Assembly: GCA_964548565.1 (NCBI GenBank)
Contig: CAZJTF010000002.1
Span: 1 to 64,000 of the forward strand
Length of the DNA stretch: 64,000 nucleotides
Origin: CAYLLT01 sp964548565
Lineage (GTDB): Bacteria > Planctomycetota > Phycisphaerae > UBA1845 > PWPN01
Direction of reading: 5' to 3'
The notes under the pieces are model-generated. The model worked only from the letters and a program-made list of their open reading frames with translations, searched no databases and had not been told where the DNA came from. Each line of letters opens with the position of its first letter. The first letter of the stretch is position 1. Shown here in pieces: positions 44,287 to 53,274 of the stretch. A program made the position numbers and the translations under genes.

Positions 44287-44597
44287 GGCGGCATTGGGCT
44301 GGCTGGCCTCATGTGCTGTGGGGGGCGGTGATTGGACTGGCGACGGGAGTCGGTGAAGCCTGCGTGACCGCGTTGGGGGCACCGAATCCCTCGGAGTTCC
44401 GCAGGATCGCCCTGCTCCACTTTTTTCAGATCGGGCTCGCATGGCCAGCCTTCGGCGCGGCCATCGGGTACATCGTGTTCAGCCGAAGGAGGATGCGGGA
44501 AGAGAAGCGGCGGTCAGCGGGTCAGTGTGGTCGCTGCGGATACAACCTGACCGGCAACGTCTCCGGCGTCTGCCCGGAGTGCGGGGCGAGGCTATGA
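44283..44597 (+). CDS. membrane protein with C-terminal CPECG zinc ribbon
   Basis: A 104-residue protein with two helices (VLWGAVIGLATGVGEACVTAL, IGLAWPAFGAAIGYIVF) and the ribbon CGRCGYNLTGNVSGVCPECG. It starts in an ATGA overlap with the previous gene and ends in another with the remnant that follows. Confidence 0.8.
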   Translation: MRRHWAGWPHVLWGAVIGLATGVGEACVTALGAPNPSEFRRIALLHFFQIGLAWPAFGAAIGYIVFSRRRMREEKRRSAGQCGRCGYNLTGNVSGVCPECGARL

Positions 44598-44680
44598 AGG
44601 CCACGAGACGATGTGTCGCACGAACGGTAGCGAATGAGGGTTGTCGGCTCGCCATGTGTGGCTTTCGGAAAACGCAATAG
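44594..44680 (+). pseudogene. truncated 5' remnant of a zinc-ribbon array member
   Basis: A 28-codon frame begins in the ATGA overlap of the preceding gene. Its first residues, MKATRRCVARTVA, resemble the start of the protein at 43732 (MTATKRTRVRRWVA), but a stop follows and no membrane helix or ribbon is present. It looks like the head of an array gene that was cut by the sequence behind it. Confidence 0.45.
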
Positions 44681-44681
44681 C

Positions 44682-45167
44682 ATGGACAACGCATCAATCA
44701 AGTGCCGTCAGTGTGGCTACTCCCTGACAGGGCTTAGCGTACCCCGGTGCCCGGAGTGCGGTACCCGTTTTGACGACGCAAGTATTCAAAGTGAAAGAGA
44801 ACAGATCTGGTATATGAGGAAGGTGACGATCAATAGCATCTTAACCGCTGCCGTCATCGCGGCCGTACTGGTGTGGCCCGTTGGATATTCGTCCTGCTGG
44901 ATGCGATCTCAATACGGTACGGAAGGAGGCCGGGGCACATCGATATGGTGGCGAATCGATGTTCATGATCCTGAGTATTTCTTCTGGGTAGCATGGTTTC
45001 CGGTTCTGTGCTACATGACAGGGTTCTCACTTTTCACGGGATCCTTGTTTCTTGTGTGCCGTGCAAGAATACGAACTCGCATGTTTGTTATAGGGCATTT
45101 CGCCGTGTTTGTAACATCAACGCTGATACTGTTGGCAATAACGTACAGTATTGCCGAGTATGATTGA
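44682..45167 (+). CDS. membrane protein with N-terminal zinc ribbon, lower GC
   Basis: A 161-residue protein with the ribbon at the N-terminus (CRQCGYSLTGLSVPRCPECG) and three to four membrane helices after it (ILTAAVIAAVLVWPVGY, FFWVAWFPVLCYMTGFSLF, MFVIGHFAVFVTSTLILLAI). The order is the reverse of the array genes. The base composition is visibly more AT-rich than its neighbours, which suggests separate arrival. Weak ribosome-binding site (GGAAAA). Confidence 0.75.
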   Translation: MDNASIKCRQCGYSLTGLSVPRCPECGTRFDDASIQSEREQIWYMRKVTINSILTAAVIAAVLVWPVGYSSCWMRSQYGTEGGRGTSIWWRIDVHDPEYFFWVAWFPVLCYMTGFSLFTGSLFLVCRARIRTRMFVIGHFAVFVTSTLILLAITYSIAEYD

Positions 45168-45565
45168 GCGAGGGCAGGAGTTTTAACGACTATTCTGCTG
45201 GTACAGGCGGCGGCAACACCAGGACGGCCGTCACGGAGCCCGGCCGATACGCCATCGTCAGCCGGCGTGGCGGCCGGCCCTGCGGGAAGTGCGGTGCCGT
45301 GTTTCGCCTGCGCTCCGTGGGCCTGTTTTCTGCTTGAACAGGCCCGGGGGCGGGCAGTATCCTGACGAGATATCGTCGTTCACGTTTCAGGCATCCCGGT
45401 TTGCCGGGATGACGTCGCGAACCGGGCCGACAGCGTCTGACCACCGGTGGCACTGGTGGGCGGGTCAGGAAACTGCCCCCCGCCGGCCGCGGGGCCGCCA
45501 TTTCAGCCCGTCGCGGAGTCAAATCTCGCATCACATCCGCTTGTGGCGGGGAGCAGGAGGAGAAA
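45168..45565. other. 398-base intergenic region upstream of a PEP-CTERM gene
   Basis: No supported gene. It has hairpins GGGCCTGTT/AACAGGCCC near 45328-45354 and CATCCCGG/CCGGGATG at 45392-45411, without T-runs. Confidence 0.45.
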
Positions 45566-46339
45566 ATGAGGAAAGTCTTTGCGGTTCTTTGTGTGGTATT
45601 GTTCACCGCGCCTGCGATGGCGCTGGTGTTCACCGAGGACCTCGAGGGTTACACGGCGGATACGCCACCGAACCCGACGTGGACCGAACCGCCGGGGTAT
45701 GCAAGCATCCCGGTGACCGCAACCGCCAATCATACGGGCGGCGGAAGCAAGGCCCTGTTGGTCAACAACAACTACGGGGCCGGCAAGCGCGGCGAACAGC
45801 ACGTCTTCGGGCAGACGCTCGTCGGCAGCGATGACAGTCCCCTGTCACTGGACTTCTGGATCTGGCCGAAGGATCTGGCCTCACGCCGGCGCGGGGATGT
45901 CATCGTGATGCTCTCCATGGGCGAGGTGGGGACCGATTTTACCCTTCCCGCCGTCGCCGACGCACCGCTGGCGAGCCCGATCCCGGTACTGGCGTACGCC
46001 AAGCCCTTCAGCGACAACGTCCGGATGTACTTCTTCAACGGTGTCGATTGGACGGACGGGGGCTTCTCGCTGGATACCGGTGCTGCCTGGGTCAATATCG
46101 ACATGGACGTCAAGAGCACGACGATGGTCCTCAGCACAAGCAACTATGGAACTCTCGCGCCCCAGGCGAGGCAGTACATGGGCGGCTTCGACCGCGTCAG
46201 TATCCTGTACGAAGGACGCTCTCCCGCAGGCGCCTACGCCATGGCGGTCGACGACCTCACGGTGAGTGGGATACCGGAGCCGACCACGATCGCCCTGCTC
46301 GGACTCGGGGGGCTGCTCCTCCGGCGTCGGCGGAGATGA
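45566..46339 (+). CDS. PEP-CTERM exported protein
   Basis: A 257-residue exported protein: signal peptide (VFAVLCVVLFTAPAMA), a beta-sandwich body (FTEDLEGYTADTPPNPTW, LSLDFWIWPKD, WVNIDMDVKSTTMVLS, AYAMAVDDLTVSG) like the one at 31110, and a PEP-CTERM tail (IPEPTTIALLGLGGLLLRRRRR). AGGAGG precedes the ATG, and a strong terminator follows. The AT-rich element of the other island genes is absent upstream. Confidence 0.88.
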   Translation: MRKVFAVLCVVLFTAPAMALVFTEDLEGYTADTPPNPTWTEPPGYASIPVTATANHTGGGSKALLVNNNYGAGKRGEQHVFGQTLVGSDDSPLSLDFWIWPKDLASRRRGDVIVMLSMGEVGTDFTLPAVADAPLASPIPVLAYAKPFSDNVRMYFFNGVDWTDGGFSLDTGAAWVNIDMDVKSTTMVLSTSNYGTLAPQARQYMGGFDRVSILYEGRSPAGAYAMAVDDLTVSGIPEPTTIALLGLGGLLLRRRRR

Positions 46340-46755
46340 GCTCGACCTCCCTATACCCCTCGCCGGTGGACGAGGCAGGCACGGTAGAACGGACGCAAAG
46401 GGCCGTCGGACTCTCCGGCGGCCCTTTTCCTTGCCTGATTCGGGGGAGACGGGTCCGATAATTCGTGCCAAAACTATAGTGCCGCGTTTCGTGTGTTTCT
46501 ATACCGTGGCGCCGCGGGCCGGGCGGCGGTATGATGCTACTTGCCGTTCTAACAGCTCTGGCGTGAAGCCTCTCGGGGCGTCCGTCGCCTTTCTTTGATT
46601 CGATCAGGTCTGCTTCGGCGGGGCTGCGAAGCTGCCGGTCATCTGAATGCCACACGGGGCGCGGTTGCCGCGGCCCGGTTGAAACTTGACCGTTTGCGTC
46701 GGTTTCGCTCGGCGGACTACGAGAGTCGCCCGGTACACACCACAGGATACCCACC
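46340..46755. other. 416-base intergenic region
   Basis: Holds the terminator at 46397-46428 and the 5' flank of the giant lipoprotein gene. TTGACC with no clear -10 lies near 46687. No gene supported. Confidence 0.5.
46397..46428 (+). terminator. intrinsic terminator after the PEP-CTERM gene
   Basis: An 11-bp stem with one G-U pair (GGGCCGTCGGA with TCCGGCGGCCC), 3-base loop, AAA before and TTTT after; can act in both directions. Confidence 0.9.
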
Positions 46756-49700
46756 ATGACACGTGAACGACTCACCCGATGGTCAATGGCCGCCCTGCTG
46801 CTGATTCCCATCGCCTCCTGCGACGTACAGAACCTGCCGAGCCTGTTTCCGTGGACAAGCAAGCCGGCGGGCGCGCCGACGGTGCTGCGGGCCGTCGCGC
46901 TGAGCAACACCAGCGTGCAGGTGACGTTCAGCGAGGAGATGGAGGAGAGCTGCGGCGGGGTCGGCTTCTACCGCATCACGCCGGGGCTCGCGATCACCGC
47001 GGGGGCGCGCGACGAAGGCGGCACCACGGTCACGCTTACGACAGGCGCACAGAAGGACCTGCCGTACACGCTGGAGGTCGGGGCGATGCTCTCGGCGGCC
47101 GGCCAGATGCTGGACCCTGCGAAGTCGGGGGCAACTTTCTACGGGATTGCGACGCCGGACACCGCGCCGCCGCGCGTGCTCGGCGCGATGGCGGTCACCA
47201 GCACGTCGGTGGTGGTGTCGTTCAGCGAGCCGCTGGATGACTCGGCGCTGAACGTGAGCGCCTACCGCATCACGTCGGCATCGGACGGCGCGCGGCTGCC
47301 GGTGGCGGGCGCGGCGCTCAATGCGACCCGAACAGAGGTGATGCTCGCCACGAGCGCGCAGGCCGGGGTGGAGTACGCGCTGGTGGTCACGAACCTGGCG
47401 GACCAGGCGGGGAACGTGATCGCTGACGCGAACACGGCCAGCTTCGCGGGCATTCCGGCGGAAACGGTCGTGCAGCTGCCGCGAATCGTGGCGGCGATCT
47501 CGACCGGCAACACCACGGTTGCGGTCACGTTCAGCCGGCCGATGGCGGACACCGCGGCCCAGGGCGGCAACTATGCCATCGTGCAGAAGAACGTCGTCTC
47601 GGAGGCGGCGGGCCTGATCGTCACCGGAGCGCAGTTCCTACGGAGCGACCGGACGGTCGTGCAGCTGACCACGATGTCGCAGAGCCAGGTGACGTACGAA
47701 CTCACGGTGGCCGGCGTGACGGACATCGAGGGAAACCCGATGGCTCCGCGGCAGACGGGCGTCGGGGGAATTTACGACCCGTCGGTCGCCACATTCGCTG
47801 GCACGGGGGCGACCGTCGGTGGGGAGACGGGGCTGACGGACACCGACGGCGACGGGCTGCCGGATTCCGTGGAGCAGAAGGGCTGGGTCGTGGTCGTGGT
47901 CCGCGATGACGGCAGCAGCGAGCGGTCAGACGTGAGCAGCGACCCGACGGTGAAGGATACGGACGGCGACGGGCTTGATGACCGGGAGGAACGGCGCGGG
48001 GCGACGGATCCGCGCAACCCGGATACGGATGCGGACACAATTTCGGACAGCGACGAGGTCAATCTTTACTACAGCAGCCCGATCCATCAGGACACGGACG
48101 AGGACCAGCTCGCCGACCACTGGGAGCTGACGCTGTACCGCACATCGCTGATTCGCAGCGACACCGACGGGGACGGCTTTAAAGACGCCGAGGAAGTGTC
48201 GACCATGAACCGCGACCCGCGGATCGCTGACCTGCCGCGTCCCCGCATCGACGTGGGCGACACCGCGCTGCGGCTGGATACCCGCTTCACGTTCACGGAC
48301 AAGCAGGGAGTCACGCGATCCAGCCAGAAATCATCGTCGACGGAGCTCCAGGAGAGCGAATCGAGGACGCTGAGCTTCACGGACACGCAGACGACGACCA
48401 ACACGGTGCAGATCGGCACGAAAGTAGGCGGAGAGCATAGCTGGGGGCTACAGGGCGGCGATGGCGTCGGTGGCTTCTCGAACAAGTTCACCTACGAGGT
48501 CAGCGCGGGGTACACCTACACCGATGAGAAGACGAGCACGGTGAACCGCCAGTCCACGGAGAGTTCCCAGCAGACGTACAACGATTCGCTGACGACATCG
48601 GAGAGCGTGGACGAGACGCAGGAAGTGCAGCGACAGGTCGTCGGCGCCCAGATGAGCGCGCTGGTGAAGATCGGGAATATCGGGGACACGGCGTTCACGA
48701 TGTCGCAGCTCGAAATCACGGCCATGCAGCAGGATCCGGAGAACAAGGAACGTTTTCTGCCCGTCGCGACGCTGGTTCCTGCCTCGCAGCTCACCACGGG
48801 GCAGATCCCGAGCTACACGACGGGGCCGTTCGTGCCGGAGCGGGGCCCGTTTGTGTTCACGAGCCGCGAGGTCTTCCCGTCACTCGTGGAAGACCTGATG
48901 CGCAACCCGCGAGGCCTGCTCTTCAAGGTGGCGAACTTCAACGTGACGGACGAATTCGGGCGGAATTTCGCATTCGTCTCGCAGACGGTGAACGATCGGA
49001 CGGCCGGGCTGACCATCGACTACGGCAACGGGAAGGTGGACCGGCTTCGGGTCGCGACGAACGGGTGCATCGACGAGCGGACGGGGGCGTACATCGGGGG
49101 TTTTGATGAGCGGGGACGCGAGACGGGGCTCCCGCTGGGCTACGTTCTGCAGCAGATGCGGGGCCTGCCCAAAAACGCGCCCGCCAACGCGATCACGGTC
49201 GGCGATGACGGGTGCGCCCAGAGCTGGGCGGCCGGCGACGACATCCAGCTCGTGACGCCGATCTGCCCGCCGGTGGCGCCGGGCGGCGTCATCGTGACCT
49301 CGGGGCCGAACGGGCGACTCGAGTCGATTCCGGCGGGCGACGATCTGCGGAGCGGCGATTCGGTGATCGACGGCGGCGACGGCTGCGCGCACACGGTGGC
49401 GGCCGGCGATGACATGACGGTCGTGCAGGGCGCATGCGCGACGGGCGATAGCGGGCTGGTGGTGCTCGCCGGGCCCAACGGCGTGCTCGACAGCACACCG
49501 CGAGGGGACGACCAGCGAGCGGAGATCAACGGCTACGGCACGTCGGTCGTGTCACGGTGCGACGGCAACACCATCGAGGTGGTGGTGGAGCCCGTGAACC
49601 TCCACGCACAGACGCGCGCAGCCGGCGACGACGTCCAGGTGGTGGCGTACGGTGCGCCGGTGCTGCCGGGGGACATCATCGTGGCGGCCGGTGCGAACGG

Positions 49701-52700
49701 CGTGCTCGATACGACGCCGAACCCGAACGGCAACGACATGGTCAGCCTCGACGGCCTGAGCATCGTGGAGCCGCAGCGGGCGGCGGAGACGGCAGCGGGC
49801 GGCGACGACGTGCAGGTGGTCGCGGTGGGCGCGGTGCCGACGCCCGGCGAAGTGATCGTGACGAGCGGGCCCAACGGCGTGCTGGAGTCCACGCCGGCGG
49901 GCAACGACGTGATCACCGGGCCGGGCTACGCGTGCCAGAACGGCTGCCCCGGGGGCGCTTGCAAGCAGATTGAAGTCCTGACCAGCATGAAAGGGGTCGC
50001 CAATGACCCCGCGGCGGCGCGATTCTGGGTACTGATGACGGACGCCCCCATCGACCGCGGGGCGGATCTCGACGACATCGTGCTGACGGCGGGCGAAACG
50101 TACACGCTCGCGTACGTGCAGGACAGGGACAACGACGGGCTGTTCGCGTGTGAAGAGTACCTGTACGGGAGTTCCGACCGGCGGATCAACACGGACGGCT
50201 GCCCCGACCCGCAGAATTCCACGAACTTCATCTGCAATCACCCCAGCTGCCAGGGATTCGACACGGACTGCCTCACCGATTTCCAGGAGGTCAAGGTCGG
50301 CTGGGAGGTGAGCGTGGAGGGGCGGCCGGGGTACAAGAGCTACGCGAGCCCGGCCTGGCCCGATACGGATGCGGACGGCATTCTCGATCACGACGAGCGG
50401 GTCTACGGCACCGACCCGATGAAGCGCGACACCGACGGCGACGGCATCCCGGACGGCGAGGAGATCAAGGGTTATGCCGTGCTGGGGAAGGATCGCAAGA
50501 CGGTGCTGCGGTACATCGACGCGTACGAAACGCTGGTGATCGTCGACGGCGGGGATGGTGTGATCGACACGCCGCTGGCCGGTGACGACGTCCTCGCGAA
50601 TCGCAACAAGTGCTCGGCGGCGGCCTCAAACGCGGAGGCGTCGTGCCTCACCGACGTGGACTGCCCCGGCGGGACTTGCGTCGCGGCCGGGCCGCCGCTG
50701 GTCGGGGCGATCGTCATCATCCCGGGCCCGAACGGCGTGCTGGAGAGCCTCCCCGCCGGGGACGACCGCACAGAGCTGAGCCAGGTGATTCTGGACGGCG
50801 GCAACGGCACAGTGGAAACCACGCCGGTGCCCGACGACGCATACTCGGCCGGCGCCGGCAGGACGCTGGTGAAGGTGAAATTCGCCAGCTACAACGCCGG
50901 TGCGGACGATTGTGACGCGGACAATGCCGTCGAGGGCGTCTGCAGCGATACGTCGAGCAATGCCAACGCGCGGTGCACGGTCGCCCAGCAGGCGACGCAA
51001 TGCCCCCCGGTCCCTCCGACGTGCGATCTGAGCGCCCGCACCTGCTCGGGCGGCGGCAACAACGGTGCTCTCTGCACGTCGAGCGGCGACTGTCCCGGCG
51101 GCAGCTGCCTGGGGGTCTGCGTGAATGCAGCCATCGGGAATCCGTGCGCGGACGACTCAAGCTGCGCGCCGATGGCGACGTCCTGCGAAATCCCTTCGAA
51201 GACATGCGTCGGCGGCATCAACACCGGCGACGAATGCACCGTGCCGGCGGACTGCCCCGGCGGCACCTGCGTCCAGCAGCCGAACCTGCTGCCGAGGGGC
51301 GAGTACAACATGGAATTCACCGTCACCAGGGACGGTGAGACGGTGCTCGAGGCGAGCTACCCGATGGTGTCCATCAACGGCGGAGAAGGAACGGTGATAC
51401 TCGGCGACACCGCGGAGTTCCAGCTCAGCGCGGGAGAAAGCTTCACCGTATCGGCCGTGTTTACCGAGGTCGATCCGCCGGAGCAGGCATTCGAGGACGC
51501 GCTGCCGGGAAATGATCCGCCGGTGACGTGGAGCGTGACGCGGACGTTCGCGTTCAGCCAGCTCGCCAAGAATTCGTCGCAGGACTACGAAGTCGACGGG
51601 CCGAACGGCGGGTGCCTGGAGGATGACACCTTCACGTACAACATCGCGGTCGGCGGCACCGTGAGGCCGGGCGGCGTGATGGTCGTGCCGGGGGCGAACG
51701 GGCGGCTCAATACCACGACGCCGGGCGGGGACGACTTCAAGGCCGTCCCCCACGCCGCCTTCTTCGCGACTGACCCGCTCAACCGCGACACGGACGGCGA
51801 CACGCTTCCGGACGGTCTCGAGCGGGCGCTGGGCGCCAATCCGAACGATCCGTCCGATGTCGGGCGGTTCCGGGATTCCGATCACGACGGGCTGACCGAC
51901 GGGGAGGAGTCGGATGGTTGGTTCATCGGCTACCGGGACAACGGCGGTGCGATTCTCTGCCGGAACGGCGACGGCGACTTCGTGGTCGTCCCCGACCCGG
52001 CGCGCCCGCCGGCGGCGTGCGTGATCGTCACGTCAGACCCGCTGGAGGCGGACACCGATCACGACCGGCTGCCGGACGCGCTCGAGATGGTGCTGCGGAC
52101 GGATCCGCGCAGCCGCGACACGGACGGCGACAGTCTGTTGGATTACGACGAATTCGATTCCTCGTCGTCGTCGAGTATCGCGTACACCGATTTCCGGGAT
52201 TTCGGCGAGATCTGCGGCGCGGCGGAACGTTGCTCGTACAACGGATCCGACTCGAAGAAATACGGGACGAGCCTGGCGAGGATGGATACGGACGGGGACG
52301 GGCTGTCTGACCCGGAGGAGGTGTTCGGCGGCTGGGTGGTCTCGCCGTGCGAGATGGTCCCGCGTTACGTGCAGAGCAACCCGCGGGAAGCGGACGCGGA
52401 TCTGGACGGCTGGCTCGACGGGCGCGAGCAGTTGGAGGCCACGGACCCCAACTCGGCGGACACGGATGAAGACATGACCCAGGCCGGCGGCGGAATCGAC
52501 AGCAGCGATCCTTTCCCGTCCTCGTGCGGCAAGCTGCTGCTCGTCAGCATCGTCAGCTGGAACGTCGGCGGGGACGACTGCGATTCGGGCGTCAAGTACG
52601 AGGGCGACTTTACGTTTCACTTCGAGGTGCGCGTCGACGGCGACCTGATCACGCAGTGGAACAGCGGCGGCGAGGTCGAAATCGACGAAGGCGATTCGTA

Positions 52701-52932
52701 CTCGTTCGGCCTGAAGACGGAGCAGTTCGCCATGACGCCGGGGCAGACGCTCACCGTCTCAGGGTATACGGACGAGATTGACGTCAGCGCCATCGACGAG
52801 CCACCGACCTGGAGCTTCTCGAGGAGTTTCACGTATTCCGTCGTGACTAATGGCGACAATTCGTTCCAGACCGGTCCGGACTGCTTCTCGGATGACACGA
52901 TCACCTTCCGCATCCAGGTGGTCGGCGGGTGA
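46756..52932 (+). CDS. giant lipoprotein with TSP3-type calcium repeats and protective-antigen-like module
   Basis: A 2058-residue lipoprotein (lipobox IPIASC near residue 23). Order: three SbsA/Big-like Ig domains (about 30-355); calcium loops of thrombospondin type 3 kind (362-480: DTDGDGLPDSVEQKGW, DTDGDGLDDREE, DTDADTISDSDE); a serine/threonine-rich amphipathic region (about 495-775) whose order of features matches the protective-antigen heptamer/pore domain; repeated modules with GPNGVLES.PAGDD-type motifs (about 815-1360); Cys-rich DCPGGTC units (about 1285-1510); a beta domain; a second TSP3 cluster (1676-1925); and a C-terminal beta-sandwich. AGGA precedes the ATG. A surface or pore-forming role is an inference; no ADP-ribosylating or protease partner is nearby. 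Confidence 0.85.
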   Translation: MTRERLTRWSMAALLLIPIASCDVQNLPSLFPWTSKPAGAPTVLRAVALSNTSVQVTFSEEMEESCGGVGFYRITPGLAITAGARDEGGTTVTLTTGAQKDLPYTLEVGAMLSAAGQMLDPAKSGATFYGIATPDTAPPRVLGAMAVTSTSVVVSFSEPLDDSALNVSAYRITSASDGARLPVAGAALNATRTEVMLATSAQAGVEYALVVTNLADQAGNVIADANTASFAGIPAETVVQLPRIVAAISTGNTTVAVTFSRPMADTAAQGGNYAIVQKNVVSEAAGLIVTGAQFLRSDRTVVQLTTMSQSQVTYELTVAGVTDIEGNPMAPRQTGVGGIYDPSVATFAGTGATVGGETGLTDTDGDGLPDSVEQKGWVVVVVRDDGSSERSDVSSDPTVKDTDGDGLDDREERRGATDPRNPDTDADTISDSDEVNLYYSSPIHQDTDEDQLADHWELTLYRTSLIRSDTDGDGFKDAEEVSTMNRDPRIADLPRPRIDVGDTALRLDTRFTFTDKQGVTRSSQKSSSTELQESESRTLSFTDTQTTTNTVQIGTKVGGEHSWGLQGGDGVGGFSNKFTYEVSAGYTYTDEKTSTVNRQSTESSQQTYNDSLTTSESVDETQEVQRQVVGAQMSALVKIGNIGDTAFTMSQLEITAMQQDPENKERFLPVATLVPASQLTTGQIPSYTTGPFVPERGPFVFTSREVFPSLVEDLMRNPRGLLFKVANFNVTDEFGRNFAFVSQTVNDRTAGLTIDYGNGKVDRLRVATNGCIDERTGAYIGGFDERGRETGLPLGYVLQQMRGLPKNAPANAITVGDDGCAQSWAAGDDIQLVTPICPPVAPGGVIVTSGPNGRLESIPAGDDLRSGDSVIDGGDGCAHTVAAGDDMTVVQGACATGDSGLVVLAGPNGVLDSTPRGDDQRAEINGYGTSVVSRCDGNTIEVVVEPVNLHAQTRAAGDDVQVVAYGAPVLPGDIIVAAGANGVLDTTPNPNGNDMVSLDGLSIVEPQRAAETAAGGDDVQVVAVGAVPTPGEVIVTSGPNGVLESTPAGNDVITGPGYACQNGCPGGACKQIEVLTSMKGVANDPAAARFWVLMTDAPIDRGADLDDIVLTAGETYTLAYVQDRDNDGLFACEEYLYGSSDRRINTDGCPDPQNSTNFICNHPSCQGFDTDCLTDFQEVKVGWEVSVEGRPGYKSYASPAWPDTDADGILDHDERVYGTDPMKRDTDGDGIPDGEEIKGYAVLGKDRKTVLRYIDAYETLVIVDGGDGVIDTPLAGDDVLANRNKCSAAASNAEASCLTDVDCPGGTCVAAGPPLVGAIVIIPGPNGVLESLPAGDDRTELSQVILDGGNGTVETTPVPDDAYSAGAGRTLVKVKFASYNAGADDCDADNAVEGVCSDTSSNANARCTVAQQATQCPPVPPTCDLSARTCSGGGNNGALCTSSGDCPGGSCLGVCVNAAIGNPCADDSSCAPMATSCEIPSKTCVGGINTGDECTVPADCPGGTCVQQPNLLPRGEYNMEFTVTRDGETVLEASYPMVSINGGEGTVILGDTAEFQLSAGESFTVSAVFTEVDPPEQAFEDALPGNDPPVTWSVTRTFAFSQLAKNSSQDYEVDGPNGGCLEDDTFTYNIAVGGTVRPGGVMVVPGANGRLNTTTPGGDDFKAVPHAAFFATDPLNRDTDGDTLPDGLERALGANPNDPSDVGRFRDSDHDGLTDGEESDGWFIGYRDNGGAILCRNGDGDFVVVPDPARPPAACVIVTSDPLEADTDHDRLPDALEMVLRTDPRSRDTDGDSLLDYDEFDSSSSSSIAYTDFRDFGEICGAAERCSYNGSDSKKYGTSLARMDTDGDGLSDPEEVFGGWVVSPCEMVPRYVQSNPREADADLDGWLDGREQLEATDPNSADTDEDMTQAGGGIDSSDPFPSSCGKLLLVSIVSWNVGGDDCDSGVKYEGDFTFHFEVRVDGDLITQWNSGGEVEIDEGDSYSFGLKTEQFAMTPGQTLTVSGYTDEIDVSAIDEPPTWSFSRSFTYSVVTNGDNSFQTGPDCFSDDTITFRIQVVGG

Positions 52933-52995
52933 GGGCGGCCGGTCCGGCGGGGAGTGCGGCACTATGATGGTGAGGCCCGCTGGGGCGGGGATCGC

Positions 52996-53024
52996 TTGAC
53001 AGGCGCGGGGGAAGGCCCAATGAT
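52996..53024 (+). promoter_or_regulatory. predicted promoter of the aldolase leader
   Basis: Perfect TTGACA at 52996-53001, 17-base spacer, AATGAT at 53019-53024; start near 53031, about 245 bases before the gene. Confidence 0.5.
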
Positions 53025-53030
53025 GCTGGA

Positions 53031-53204
53031 GAGGCTGGCGGCTCAAGTGCCGCCGGACCTCGTTCGATAATTTGAGAACGCGATCGCAGGGTACCGGCCG
53101 GAAAGGCCAGGCGTTGGCTGCGATCGCCACGAGGCCGATCGGATTCGCCCGGGCCAGACACCAACGCCTGGCCGGGTGGGCGAAACCGACCGGCCTTTGT
53201 TTTT
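53031..53204 (+). ncRNA. structured leader with pseudoknot topology and terminal hairpin
   Basis: Within a 342-base gap, GCGATCGCA (53080-53088) can pair with TGCGATCGC (53119-53127), and a 13-bp perfect arm GGCCAGGCGTTGG (53105-53117), which lies in the first loop, can pair with CCAACGCCTGGCC (53161-53173). This is pseudoknot topology. The 3' arm overlaps the left side of a terminator hairpin (53170-53204), so the two may exclude each other, as in riboswitches. It matches no riboswitch class I know. Confidence 0.4.
53170..53204 (+). terminator. intrinsic terminator in the aldolase leader
   Basis: Stem GGCCGGGTGG with CCGACCGGCC (one mismatch, one G-U), 6-base loop, then TTTGTTTTT. It also ends the giant lipoprotein transcript. 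Confidence 0.75.
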
Positions 53205-53274
53205 AGATGGTCAGCGCGGTCGGGCGGGTCTGCCTGTTCGGAAGGCCGCGGCTCCTGGAGAAGGCGAGGACACG

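Noticed and set aside
45190..45633. A 147-codon minus-strand frame upstream of the PEP-CTERM gene
   Set aside because: It overlaps the signal peptide region of the real gene on the other strand and is proline/arginine-rich.
52933..53204. Known riboswitch classes (cobalamin, TPP, SAM, FMN, glycine, fluoride) for the aldolase leader
   Set aside because: None of the conserved sequence blocks of those classes could be found; the leader is listed only as an unassigned structured RNA.
53176..53274. A 33-residue N-terminal extension of the aldolase
   Set aside because: It would be translated from within the terminator hairpin; the family N-terminus and GAGGA site support ATG 53275.
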